Part shown: positions 38,443 to 47,133 of the stretch, in pieces
Position numbering within the stretch: the stretch's first letter is position 1
Layout: the number at the start of each line of letters is the position of its first letter
Assembly: GCA_023395595.1 (NCBI GenBank)
Contig: JAEWYO010000060.1
Coordinates: 124,001 to 188,000, forward strand
DNA from: Bacillota bacterium
GTDB taxonomy: Bacteria; Bacillota; Clostridia; Christensenellales; CAG-138
DNA: 64,000 bases
Direction of reading: 5' to 3'
Translations under genes and position numbers: made by a program
Notes under the pieces: generated by a model
The model's input: only the letters and a program-made list of their open reading frames with translations
The model's database searches: none
Told to the model about the DNA's origin: nothing

Positions 38443-39151
38443 TATCCTCACGCTCTTTCCAGAGATGTTTGACTGCGTGCTCTCCGCCAGCATGCTTGGC
38501 CGTGCGCAGGCAAACGGGCTGATCGATATCCGCGTGCACAACATCCGCGACTACACGGACAACAAGCACCGCAAAGCGGACGACTATCCCTTCGGCGGCG
38601 GAGCGGGTCTGGTCATGATGGCGCAACCCATCTATGACTGCATGGACGCGGTGCTTGAAGGCAAAACGGCGCATCGTATCCTGATGACGCCGCGCGGGCG
38701 TACGCTGAGCCAAAAGATCGCGAGGGAACTGTCCGAACAAGACCATCTTGTGCTGCTCTGCGGGCATTATGAGGGCGTGGACGAACGCGTGATGAATATC
38801 ATCGACGACGAAATCTCCGTTGGGGACTACGTGCTCACGGGCGGGGAATTGCCTGCGATGGTGCTGGTTGATTGCGTGAGCCGGCTGATTCCCGGCGTGC
38901 TGGGCAGCGAGGAGAGCGCGGCAGACGAGTCGTTTTCGGAAGATTTGCTGGAATATCCGCAATACACGCGCCCTGCGAGCTTTCGCGGCATGGATGTGCC
39001 GGAGGTGCTGTTGAATGGACACCACGCGAAGATTCAAGCCTGGCGGCAGGAACAAGCGAGACTCAAGACCGCGCTGAACCGTCCCGACCTGCTGAACGAG
39101 ACAAGCGAGAAGGGCGATACCATCGAAGCGCCGGACGACGCCTGGCTCTAA
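38432..39151 (+). CDS. trmD: tRNA (guanine-N1-)-methyltransferase TrmD
   Basis: 239 residues from TTG 38432, which has GGAGGAGG nine bases upstream inside rimM and gives the family start [18 protein letters not shown] trefoil-knot motifs are present: [13 protein letters not shown] and [16 protein letters not shown], plus [12 protein letters not shown]. It methylates G37 of tRNAs reading CNN codons, preventing +1 frameshifts. Confidence 0.97.
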   Translation: MRIDILTLFPEMFDCVLSASMLGRAQANGLIDIRVHNIRDYTDNKHRKADDYPFGGGAGLVMMAQPIYDCMDAVLEGKTAHRILMTPRGRTLSQKIARELSEQDHLVLLCGHYEGVDERVMNIIDDEISVGDYVLTGGELPAMVLVDCVSRLIPGVLGSEESAADESFSEDLLEYPQYTRPASFRGMDVPEVLLNGHHAKIQAWRQEQARLKTALNRPDLLNETSEKGDTIEAPDDAWL

Positions 39152-39247
39152 GCAGCAGCTGGAGAAAATAGAAATCATCGGCAGTCTTGCTGACGGATTG
39201 CCTTGCTTTTTGGAAGAAGGAGACCCGCTGTTTCGGCGGAAACCGAT

Positions 39248-40126
39248 ATGAAGGAAACCACAAAAGGCACAATCGCCATGATCGTAACCGCGCTGCTTTG
39301 GAGCATCGGCGGTATCTTCATCAAACTTGTTCCGTGGAACCCGCTTGCCATCGCCGGCCTTCGCGGGGTCATCGGCGGGCTTGTGATGTATGTCTATCTG
39401 CGCATCCGCGGCATCAAACCCGTGTTCAACAAGGATACGGTGAAGATCGCAATCGCGCTTGCGGGGGTTTGCACCACGTTTGTTGCGGCAAACAAGCTCA
39501 CGACCGCCGCCAACGCCATCGTGATCCAATATTGTGCGCCGGTCTATGTGCTGCTCTACATCGCGTTTGTGCAGAAGAAAAAGCTGCGTCCGCTCGACAT
39601 CGCCGTGGTGCCGATTACGATTCTCGGCGTATCGCTCTGCTTCATCGGCCAGATGGGCAAAGGGCATCTGCTCGGGGATAGTATCGCGGTGGTGTCCGGT
39701 TGGTTCTTTGCGGCGATGTTCATCTTCAGCGAAGGCGTGTCCGACCAGACACGCGCAAGCGGCATTATGCAGGGACAGTTCCTCACCGCGATCATCGGCC
39801 TGCCGGTACTTTTTGCCACACGCCCTGCATTTACACCGCAGGCAATCGGCGGCATACTCGTACTCGGCGTCTTCCAAATCGGCATTGCGTATGTGCTCTA
39901 TAGCATCGCAATCAAGCGCGCGCCGCTCTTGACGTGCTCTCTGCTTGCGGTGTTGGAGCCGCTGCTCAACCCCGTTTGGGTGTTTCTCTTTGCGGGAGAG
40001 AACCCCGGCAAATGGTCGCTTATCGGCGGAGTAATCGTCGTGTTCATCATCACGCTGTGGTATGTGTACGATGCGCGGCATCCGCAGACGGAGGAAATGG
40101 CGCAAACGGGCACGGAACCCGCATAA
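39248..40126 (+). CDS. EamA/DMT-family transporter
   Basis: 292 residues from ATG 39248; a TTG at 39203 is a less likely start. Ten hydrophobic helices in two EamA halves, beginning IAMIVTALLWSIGGIFIKLV. A conserved second-half pattern ends with VLEPLLNPVWVFLFAGENPG, as in RhaT/DMT carriers of metabolites. Substrate cannot be predicted. It is placed between trmD and rplS, which are normally adjacent, with no clear promoter of its own. Confidence 0.9.
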   Translation: MKETTKGTIAMIVTALLWSIGGIFIKLVPWNPLAIAGLRGVIGGLVMYVYLRIRGIKPVFNKDTVKIAIALAGVCTTFVAANKLTTAANAIVIQYCAPVYVLLYIAFVQKKKLRPLDIAVVPITILGVSLCFIGQMGKGHLLGDSIAVVSGWFFAAMFIFSEGVSDQTRASGIMQGQFLTAIIGLPVLFATRPAFTPQAIGGILVLGVFQIGIAYVLYSIAIKRAPLLTCSLLAVLEPLLNPVWVFLFAGENPGKWSLIGGVIVVFIITLWYVYDARHPQTEEMAQTGTEPA

Positions 40127-40141
40127 AATCAGCAAAACGGC

Positions 40142-40171
40142 TTGCAATAGAGCGCGAGTCTATGCTATAAT
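40142..40171 (+). promoter_or_regulatory. Promoter of rplS
   Basis: -35 TTGCAA (40142-40147), 18-base spacer, perfect -10 TATAAT (40166-40171). It restores independent expression of rplS downstream of the transporter gene. Confidence 0.8.
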
Positions 40172-40250
40172 CGCGTTTGTGACATCGGGCGGTCCTCTGT
40201 TCTGCTTTGAAGTATGAACGCCTGGCAAAATGAAAGGAGAATATTTCAAA

Positions 40251-40613
40251 ATGTCGAACATCATTTCCGAACTGGAAAAAGAGCAACTCCGTACAGACCT
40301 GCCCGAGATTGAGGTTGGCGACACCGTCCGCGTCTTCGTGAAGGTTATCGAAGGCAATCGCGAACGTCTCCAGAACTTTGAGGGCATCATCATCAAGATT
40401 CAGGGTGGCGGTGTGCGCAAGAGCTTTACCGTCCGCCGCATCTCTTACGGCGTTGGCGTGGAAAGAACCTTCCCGTTCAACAGCCCGCGCATCGGCCGCA
40501 TCGAGATCGTTCGTCACGGTGTTGTGCGCCGCGCCAAGCTCTTCTATCTGCGTGAGCGTTCCGGCAAATCGGCAAAGATTCGCGAACGCATCGAAGACAA
40601 GAAGAACGACTAA
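40251..40613 (+). CDS. rplS: 50S ribosomal protein L19
   Basis: 120 residues from ATG 40251; AAAGGAG lies 11 bases upstream and overlaps an alternative ATG at 40230. Signature segments are [38 protein letters not shown] and [21 protein letters not shown]19 lies at the subunit interface. Flanked by its own promoter and terminator. Confidence 0.98.
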   Translation: MSNIISELEKEQLRTDLPEIEVGDTVRVFVKVIEGNRERLQNFEGIIIKIQGGGVRKSFTVRRISYGVGVERTFPFNSPRIGRIEIVRHGVVRRAKLFYLRERSGKSAKIRERIEDKKND

Positions 40614-40631
40614 GCAAATTAAAACGGGATC

Positions 40632-40665
40632 AAACCCCTCTGCCGAAATCGGCACCGGGGTTTTT
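40632..40665 (+). terminator. Intrinsic terminator of rplS
   Basis: Outer stem AAACCCC/GGGGTTT (40632-40638 with 40657-40663), inner stem TGCCGA/TCGGCA, ending in a T-run. Confidence 0.88.
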
Positions 40666-40686
40666 CCATATTTGGAGGAAACAATC

Positions 40687-41541
40687 ATGCCTGCTATCAA
40701 CTGGTACCCGGGGCATATGACGAAAACCCGCCGCATGCTGCAGGAAAACTTAAAGATGATCGACGTGGTGGTCGAGATTCTGGATGCGCGCGCTCCGCTT
40801 GCTTCGCGCAATCCGGACTTTGACGACCTCTTTGCGGGGAAATCGCGCGTGGTGCTGCTCAACAAGAGCGACCTTGCGGATTCCAACGCCACCAAGCGCT
40901 GGATTTCGTACTATAACCGCAAAGGGATTGAGGCCGCGGGCATCTCTGCTACCGGCGGATCGGCAAAGAAGATCGCCGTTGCGCTCATTGAGAAAGCGGC
41001 AAAACCCCGTGTAGATGCGATGAAGCTCAAGGGCGTGAACAAGGTTGTGCGTTGTATGATCGTCGGCATCCCGAACGTTGGCAAAAGCACCCTGATCAAC
41101 CGTATTGCCGGGCAAAACCGCGCGGAGGTTGGGGATCGTCCCGGCGTGACGCGCGGCAAACAATGGGTGAAGATTACACCGTATCTGGAGCTGATGGATA
41201 CGCCGGGCATGCTCTGGCCGAAGCTGGAGGATCAGGAACTCGCCAAGCATCTGGCATTTCTTGGATCTATTAAGGATGAGGTCATGGACAGCGAAGAGCT
41301 CGCGCTCGACCTCCTGGCGCAGCTGCAGGCGATGTCCCCCGCACAGGTCGCGGAGCGCTATAGCAAGCTCACCGCAGAAACGCTGAAGGAAGACCTGCTC
41401 AAAGCGGTCTGCTTGAGCCGCGGATTCCTGCTCCGCGGAGGCGAACTCGACACCGAGCGCGCGGCGCATGTGACGCTCGACGAATTCCGCGCGGGCAAGG
41501 TTGCGCGGGTCACGCTCGAGCAGCCGGAGGCGGTAGGGTGA
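40687..41541 (+). CDS. rbgA: Ribosome biogenesis GTPase RbgA (YlqF)
   Basis: 284 residues from ATG 40687 with TTGGAGG upstream; the frame is open further upstream through rplS but that is a shadow. It starts INWYPGHMTKTRRML, diagnostic of YlqF. The circularly permuted GTPase order is visible: G4 NKSD, then G1 GIPNVGKST and G3 DTPG. RbgA acts late in 50S assembly. It overlaps rnhB by four bases. Confidence 0.97.
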   Translation: MPAINWYPGHMTKTRRMLQENLKMIDVVVEILDARAPLASRNPDFDDLFAGKSRVVLLNKSDLADSNATKRWISYYNRKGIEAAGISATGGSAKKIAVALIEKAAKPRVDAMKLKGVNKVVRCMIVGIPNVGKSTLINRIAGQNRAEVGDRPGVTRGKQWVKITPYLELMDTPGMLWPKLEDQELAKHLAFLGSIKDEVMDSEELALDLLAQLQAMSPAQVAERYSKLTAETLKEDLLKAVCLSRGFLLRGGELDTERAAHVTLDEFRAGKVARVTLEQPEAVG

Positions 41542-42164
41542 CACGCGTACCGGAGGCGGAACGGCTTGAGCAGTTGAGCTTGCTTGACCGCGCGTTCTGG
41601 GAGCGGGAGGGCATAGTCCTCGCGGGAATGGACGAAGTCGGCAGAGGCCCGCTGGCAGGGCCTGTCGTTGTTTGCTGCGCTGCGATGCCGCCGGAGCCGC
41701 TGATTTCGTATGTGAACGATTCCAAAAAGGTCAGCGAAGCACGAAGAGAGAAGCTCTATCCGGTTCTGACGGGAACCGCGCTGGGCTATGCGACAGGCTG
41801 GGTGTTTCCCGATGTGATCGACGAAATCAATATATTGGAGGCGACCAAACGTGCCTTTGCGATGGCATATGAAGCCATGCCGGTCGCGGTGACGGATGTT
41901 TTAATCGACGCGTTGACGGGACTCAACATCGCTGCGCGGCAGCACCCGATCATCCACGGCGATGCATTGAGCTACAGCATCGCTTGCGCTTCGATTATTG
42001 CAAAGGTAGAGCGGGATCGCTATATGCAAGAGCAGGACGCGCTCTATCCCGAATACGGCTTTGCCAAGAACAAAGGATACGGAACGGTGGAGCACATTGC
42101 CGCCATTCGTAAGCACGGGCTTTGCCCGATCCACCGCAGGAGCTTCCTGCGGAGTTATCTATGA
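41538..42164 (+). CDS. rnhB: Ribonuclease HII
   Basis: 208 residues, GTG start overlapping the rbgA stop. GMDEVGRGPLAGPVV gives the first catalytic Asp-Glu pair; the third and fourth acids lie in VLIDALTG and near SIIAKVERDRYM. It cuts RNA of RNA:DNA hybrids, including single ribonucleotides in DNA. Coupled with rbgA and yraN. Confidence 0.97.
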   Translation: MTRVPEAERLEQLSLLDRAFWEREGIVLAGMDEVGRGPLAGPVVVCCAAMPPEPLISYVNDSKKVSEARREKLYPVLTGTALGYATGWVFPDVIDEINILEATKRAFAMAYEAMPVAVTDVLIDALTGLNIAARQHPIIHGDALSYSIACASIIAKVERDRYMQEQDALYPEYGFAKNKGYGTVEHIAAIRKHGLCPIHRRSFLRSYL

Positions 42165-42520
42165 GCACGACCACCGTTGGCAGAGGCGGAGAAGCCCGCG
42201 CACAGGCGTATTTAGAAGAGCGCGGATACAAGCTCCTGCGCAAAAATTATCGCGACGGGCCAAGAGAGATCGACCTCATCATGCAGACCGGCTGTACGGT
42301 TGTGTTTGTGGAGGTGAAATCCCGCTCAAAAACTGGCTACGGTACGCCGGCGGAATTTGTGACCCCCGCCAAACGTAAGCTGCTGATTCAAGCGGCGCAA
42401 GCATACCTGCAAGAGATGGATTTACTGGATGCGCCTGCGCGGTTTGACGTGATTGAGGTCTACCTCGGCACGGATTTGATTCACCACATCGAAAACGCAT
42501 TCGACACCAGTGGCTGGTAA
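42161..42520 (+). CDS. YraN-family (UPF0102) nuclease-like protein
   Basis: 119 residues from ATG 42161, overlapping rnhB by four bases. The endonuclease-like core is clear: GRGGEARAQAYLEERGYKLL, then EIDLIMQTGCTVVFVEVKSR (PD-(D/E)xK-type E-D-ExK pattern). Function is unproven, though a role in DNA processing is inferred for the family because it often sits near rnhB, yifB and dprA, as here. Confidence 0.92.
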   Translation: MSTTTVGRGGEARAQAYLEERGYKLLRKNYRDGPREIDLIMQTGCTVVFVEVKSRSKTGYGTPAEFVTPAKRKLLIQAAQAYLQEMDLLDAPARFDVIEVYLGTDLIHHIENAFDTSGW

Positions 42521-42583
42521 CGAAGAATCGCATCAAAAGCAACCAATTGACCAGAAAAAAGAAAATTCCGACACAAAAATGAC

Positions 42584-42619
42584 AAGCTCAAGCCGCATCC
42601 ACGCGGTTGAGCTTTTTTT
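42584..42619 (+). terminator. Intrinsic terminator after yraN
   Basis: 12-bp stem AAGCTCAA..CCGC (one bulged G) with GCGGTTGAGCTT, 6-base loop, then seven Ts. Confidence 0.92.
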
Positions 42620-42634
42620 GTATTGTGATATACT
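42607..42634 (+). promoter_or_regulatory. Promoter of the glycosyltransferase block
   Basis: Extended -10 TGATATACT (42626-42634) and -35 TTGAGC (42607-42612) at 16 bases. It overlaps the yraN terminator, a compact terminator/promoter junction. Confidence 0.65.
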
Positions 42635-42682
42635 GTTTGGGAATTCATCGACCCTTTTTTTGGATGTGGAAAGGATACGTTT

Positions 42683-45600
42683 GTGCGTAAACTGCTGACA
42701 ATCCTGCTGTTACTGTGCCTTTTGAGTGTGCCCGCGCTGGCGCTTGCCGACAACGGGGATCAACTCGCAGGCGAGGAATTGCTGTATAATGGAGATTTTT
42801 CGATTCATGTCGAGAGTGCGCCCCTGCCCGCGGGCTGGGATCTGCGCGCGTATCAAAACGATGCGGACAGCGTGAGCGCAACGGTTGCATCCGAGGATGG
42901 CACCACACAGATCGTTTTGACCAACAAAGTGGCAAACGATGCGCGCGTGGCGCAGGATGTTACCGTTGAGCCGAATACTGTCTATCGCCTGAGCGCCGAG
43001 ATTCGAACCAGCGATGTGGAATACGGCACGGGGGCCAACCTTTCGATCGACAATTATCCCATTGATGGCACATATTGCTATTCGGAAAACCTGTTTGGTT
43101 CGGACTCCTGGCGCGAGGTGCTGCTCTATTTCCGCACGGCGGCGGAGCAGACCAAGGTCAGCGTTGCGCTCCGCCTCGGCGGCTATGGCACAACCGCGAC
43201 CGGCACGGCGGAGTTTCGCAATGTTTCGCTCTACGAATGCACCACAACGGAGAACACAATCGTCAACCTCGCGACTGAAAACGGCGCAGTCTCCAACCAT
43301 GGTGACGCCAGCCAAGCAAAGACGGACGCAATGACGGCAAACGATCCGCTGTATCTTGCGCTCGCGTTTACGCTGGTGCTCGGTTTTGCATTTCTTTGGT
43401 ATTATCGCAACGAGCTGCGCTATGCCTCCCGCTTGGAGGAGCCGGTTGTAAAACCGCAGCTTGCGTTGCTTGTCATACTCTTTGGTATGTTCATCGTCCG
43501 CGTCGTGCTCTCGCTGATCTTCCACGGGCACCCGACGGACATCGGCTGCTTTATGGCTTGGGGCAATATGGTGGTGGATCTCGGTCCGGCCAACTTCTAC
43601 ACCAGCGGAGCCTTTGCGGACTATCCGCCGGGATATATGTATATCTGCGGGGCGCTGGCGTGGATTTGCAAGCTGCTGGGCATTCCATATGACTCCAGTG
43701 CGATGGCGCTGCTGTTCAAAATGCCCTCCACCTTTGCCGATATGGCGACGGTTTATCTGCTCTACCGGCTTGCAAAGAAAAACGGGCTCGCCGAGAAAGA
43801 ATCGCTTCTGATCGCCGGAATCTTTGCATTCACGCCGACGTTGATGTTTGTCTCCGGCGCATGGGGGCAGATCGATTCCGTGCTGGCACTGCTCATCGTG
43901 ATTACGATTCTGCTGCTCCAAAGCGACAAGCGAATTCTCGCGGGCGCTGTCTTTGGTCTTGCGATTTTACTCAAGCCGCAGGCGCTGATGTTCGGACCGA
44001 TCCTTGCCGTTGCCTTTGTACTGGATGTGATCGACCACCGTGAACAATGGGTCAAGAAGGCAATAGAGACGGTACTTGCCGTCGTTGCTGCCCTTGCGGT
44101 CATCTTCGTTCTGGCGCTACCGTTCCAAGGTGATCAGAATGTGTTTTGGTTGCTGTCTAAATACAAGGACACGGCAACATCCTATCACTATGCATCGATC
44201 GAGGCATTTAACCTCGGGTCAATGCTTGGGTGGAACTGGAAGACGGCGGATACGCTGATTTTCGGAATGCCGTTTTATCAGTTTGGTATGGGGATGATCA
44301 TCCTCTCCGTGCTGTTCTCCTCTGTGCTATACTTCTTCGGCAGAAAAAGAAACCGTGGCGCGCTGTTTCTCTCGGCTGGGCTTGGCGTGCTGCTGATCTT
44401 CACCTTTGGGCACTACATGCACGAACGCTATATGATTCCCGCGCTGCTGCTGATACTGGTTGCTTATCTTTACTATGGCGACCGGCGGCTACTTGCGGCA
44501 TTTGGCGGACTCTCCACAACGTCGCTGCTCAATGCGCTGTGCGCGTTCTATGTGGTCAACCATCCGGCATCGCGTGGGCAGGTTTATGATGTCATCACGT
44601 TCATCGGCTCTCTTGCTACCGTTGCAATGGCGGTTTATCTGAGCGTAATCAGCGTGCAAATTCTCGCGCTGAATCGTATGCCGCAACCGCTGCAGACACA
44701 GGAGCAACCGAAAAAACGGATTTCCCACCGCGTTTCGATTTTACCTTCGCTCCCGACGGATAACAAGCTGCACTACACGAAGAAAGACATCTTTTTCATG
44801 CTGGCCATCACGTTGGTCTACGGCGTGGTCGCCCTGACCAATCTCGGCTCCACGACGGCGCCGCAAACCTACTGGTACAGCGATCAGGCAGGGGAATCTG
44901 TGACCGTGCATTTCCCCAAGGTGGAGCGTGTGACGGCGTACAGCGTCTATGGCAACATCGACACGGACGGGACGATGCTGGTTTCCACACCGGATGGGCA
45001 CGAGGAAATCTTCGACCAGTTCTATGATGATATGTTCCGCTGGAAGAAGACCACGACGGACTTCGTGAGCGATACGGTGACAATTTCGCTCTATTCCGGT
45101 ACGCTCAAACTCAACGAGATTGCGTTTTTTGATGCAAACGGGGAGCAGATTCCCGTGACCGTTACCGGCGCACAAGGCACGCAGGGGAATCTCTTTGACG
45201 AGCAGGATGCTGTTGCAGCAGTGCCAAGCTATTTCAACGGCATGTATTTTGACGAGCTGTATCATGCCAGAACGGCTTACGAAAACCTCAACAATCTCAC
45301 GCCCTATGAGAATTCCCACCCGCCGCTGGGCAAGCTGTTCATCATGCTGGGGGTTTGGGTGTTTGGAATGGTGCCGTTTGGTTGGCGTGTGGTTGGCGCG
45401 CTGTTCGGCATCGGCATGCTGCCGGTGCTCTATGCCTTTGGCAAACGGCTGTTCAAAAATTCTGACTATGCGATTGTACTTACTACGCTGTTTGCGTTTG
45501 ACTTTATGCACTTTACGCAGACGCGCATTGCAACCATAGACGTGTATTCGGTCTTCTTCATTCTACTGATGTACTATTATATGTATCAGTACATCACGAT

Positions 45601-46513
45601 GAACTTCTATGTGGACGGGCTGAAAAAGACGCTCAAACCGCTTGCGCTCTCCGGCCTGTTCTTCGGAATCGGTGCTGCGTGCAAATGGACGAGTATCTAT
45701 GCAGGCGCGGGGCTTGCCGTGCTGCTTGGGATCTCTCTGGTTTCGCGCTATCTCGACTATGCGCAGGTCAACGCGCGGGACAATGACGCGGACAAGGCGC
45801 GTGTGCGTGACTTCTGGCCGATGACGATTCGCACGCTGCTCTGGTGTGTGCTGTTCTTCATCGTGATTCCGTTTGCCATCTATTTTGCTTCGTACACACC
45901 GTATTTCATCTATGAATCCGGCCAGGCGACGAGCTATGGCATCGGTGATATGTTCAAAACATTCGGGCATTATCAGCAGTTTATGTACAACTACCACTCG
46001 ACGCTGAACGCCACACATCCCTATCAGTCGAGTTGGTATAGCTGGCCGTTTACGATCAAGCCGATGTGGTATTTCTTCAACAGCTACATCACACCAGGTC
46101 AGATTTCCACGCTGAGTGCTTCCGGCAACCCCGCCGTCTGGTGGGTGTCCGCAATCGGTTCCGTCGCGCTGCTTTGGGCACGGCTGAGCAAACGGGTTGC
46201 GCCGGACAAGGCGATGCAGATCTTCTGTGTCGGCATTCTTGCAAATTTCCTGCCCTGGGTATTGGTGACACGCTGCACGTTTATCTACCACTTTTTTGCG
46301 ACGGTGCCGTTTATCCTGATGGCGACGGTTTACGCGCTGCAAAAGCTGGAACAGCGCTATCCCGAAGCGCATTTCATCAAGTGGTTCTGGGTCGGGTTTG
46401 CGGTGCTGTTCTTTGTGCTGCTCTATCCAGGCATCTCCGGCCTTGCGGTTCCGGCAGACTGGGCGGCGTTTATCTCCAAACTACCCGGAGGAAAGCTGAT
46501 GTATGGCGCATAA
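42683..46513 (+). CDS. Giant membrane glycosyltransferase: Gpi18-like and PMT (GT39) modules fused
   Basis: 1276 residues, GTG start with GGAAAGGA upstream. Order: signal peptide (about 1-22); a carbohydrate-binding-like beta domain (about 30-195); a first GT-C module (about 215-680) with many helices and the loop pattern HPTDIGCFMAWG..YPPGYMYI, resembling Gpi18-related mannosyltransferases; a second beta domain (about 725-835); and a PMT-type GT39 module (about 837-1276) with the catalytic FDELYHARTAYE and HPPLGKLFI loops. GT-C enzymes use polyprenyl-phosphate sugars outside the membrane. It likely glycosylates a surface protein or glycan; the acceptor is unknown. It overlaps the GtrA gene by 11 bases, suggesting joint action with a lipid-sugar flippase. 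Confidence 0.88.
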   Translation: MRKLLTILLLLCLLSVPALALADNGDQLAGEELLYNGDFSIHVESAPLPAGWDLRAYQNDADSVSATVASEDGTTQIVLTNKVANDARVAQDVTVEPNTVYRLSAEIRTSDVEYGTGANLSIDNYPIDGTYCYSENLFGSDSWREVLLYFRTAAEQTKVSVALRLGGYGTTATGTAEFRNVSLYECTTTENTIVNLATENGAVSNHGDASQAKTDAMTANDPLYLALAFTLVLGFAFLWYYRNELRYASRLEEPVVKPQLALLVILFGMFIVRVVLSLIFHGHPTDIGCFMAWGNMVVDLGPANFYTSGAFADYPPGYMYICGALAWICKLLGIPYDSSAMALLFKMPSTFADMATVYLLYRLAKKNGLAEKESLLIAGIFAFTPTLMFVSGAWGQIDSVLALLIVITILLLQSDKRILAGAVFGLAILLKPQALMFGPILAVAFVLDVIDHREQWVKKAIETVLAVVAALAVIFVLALPFQGDQNVFWLLSKYKDTATSYHYASIEAFNLGSMLGWNWKTADTLIFGMPFYQFGMGMIILSVLFSSVLYFFGRKRNRGALFLSAGLGVLLIFTFGHYMHERYMIPALLLILVAYLYYGDRRLLAAFGGLSTTSLLNALCAFYVVNHPASRGQVYDVITFIGSLATVAMAVYLSVISVQILALNRMPQPLQTQEQPKKRISHRVSILPSLPTDNKLHYTKKDIFFMLAITLVYGVVALTNLGSTTAPQTYWYSDQAGESVTVHFPKVERVTAYSVYGNIDTDGTMLVSTPDGHEEIFDQFYDDMFRWKKTTTDFVSDTVTISLYSGTLKLNEIAFFDANGEQIPVTVTGAQGTQGNLFDEQDAVAAVPSYFNGMYFDELYHARTAYENLNNLTPYENSHPPLGKLFIMLGVWVFGMVPFGWRVVGALFGIGMLPVLYAFGKRLFKNSDYAIVLTTLFAFDFMHFTQTRIATIDVYSVFFILLMYYYMYQYITMNFYVDGLKKTLKPLALSGLFFGIGAACKWTSIYAGAGLAVLLGISLVSRYLDYAQVNARDNDADKARVRDFWPMTIRTLLWCVLFFIVIPFAIYFASYTPYFIYESGQATSYGIGDMFKTFGHYQQFMYNYHSTLNATHPYQSSWYSWPFTIKPMWYFFNSYITPGQISTLSASGNPAVWWVSAIGSVALLWARLSKRVAPDKAMQIFCVGILANFLPWVLVTRCTFIYHFFATVPFILMATVYALQKLEQRYPEAHFIKWFWVGFAVLFFVLLYPGISGLAVPADWAAFISKLPGGKLMYGA

Positions 46514-46997
46514 CGAAGAAGCGAAAAAGACGTTCTGGCAGATGGTGAAGTTCGCCATCGTAGGCGTGCTCAATACCCTGGTGGATTTCGCGGTGTTTCA
46601 AACGCTCAACCTCACGCTTGGCTGGGTCTATGCTGCGCAGGTGCTGGGCTATACCTTCGGCGTAATCAACAGCTATCTCTGGAACAGCAACTGGACATTT
46701 CGGGAACAGCGAACGCGTTCCGTGAAGGAGATGATCCTCTTTCTGCTGGTCAATGTCGCCTCACTCGGTGTTTCACTGGGCATGATGTGGCTGCTGCGCG
46801 AGGTGTTCGGCGTGACCAATGAATGGGTTGCACAGTGGATGCCGACGGCGCTTGCGGGATTCATCAAAGGCGACACGATCGCAAAGCTGATTGCAACCGT
46901 GTTTGCCATCGCGGTTAACTACCTCGGGAATCGACTTTTCGTTTTCAAAAAAAAGACGGACGCGGCTGAAGAATCTCCCGCAATACCGGCGGAGTAA
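46503..46997 (+). CDS. GtrA-family membrane protein
   Basis: 164 residues with four membrane helices. MVKFAIVGVLNTLVDFAVFQ and GVINSYLWNSNWTFRE are the GtrA (DPMS-flippase-like) signature, and a final VNYLGNRLFVFK matches the usual end. GtrA proteins are thought to move polyprenyl-linked sugars across the membrane. Its overlap with the double GT-C gene suggests it supplies donor sugar to that enzyme. Confidence 0.92.
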   Translation: MAHNEEAKKTFWQMVKFAIVGVLNTLVDFAVFQTLNLTLGWVYAAQVLGYTFGVINSYLWNSNWTFREQRTRSVKEMILFLLVNVASLGVSLGMMWLLREVFGVTNEWVAQWMPTALAGFIKGDTIAKLIATVFAIAVNYLGNRLFVFKKKTDAAEESPAIPAE

Positions 46998-47044
46998 ACG
47001 CAGAACGCGATACAAAAAATCAGAAAAATAAGAGCATTATTTGT

Positions 47045-47075
47045 CGAAAAAGCGCCGCATCCGCGGTGCTTTTCG
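47045..47075 (+). terminator. Hairpin after gtrA-like gene
   Basis: Long inverted repeat, 13 pairs with a single bulged A and one G-T pair, closing on ATCC. The stem itself carries the T-rich 3' arm GCTTTTCG, but no T-run follows, so it may be bidirectional. A -10-like TATACT (47078-47083) just downstream may serve yifB, with no clear -35. Confidence 0.6.
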
Positions 47076-47133
47076 TGTATACTAAGCATAACCGTGAAAA
47101 AACGGGAATACGCGAGAGGAAACACATCATAGC

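Noticed and set aside
38279..40147. Minus-strand open frame of about 622 codons opposite rimM-trmD-transporter
   Set aside because: Spans three confidently identified plus-strand genes, His/Arg-rich translation without domains; a shadow frame.
40378..40686. Upstream extension of rbgA through rplS
   Set aside because: The extension is rplS read in another frame; the family start and ribosome site are at 40687.
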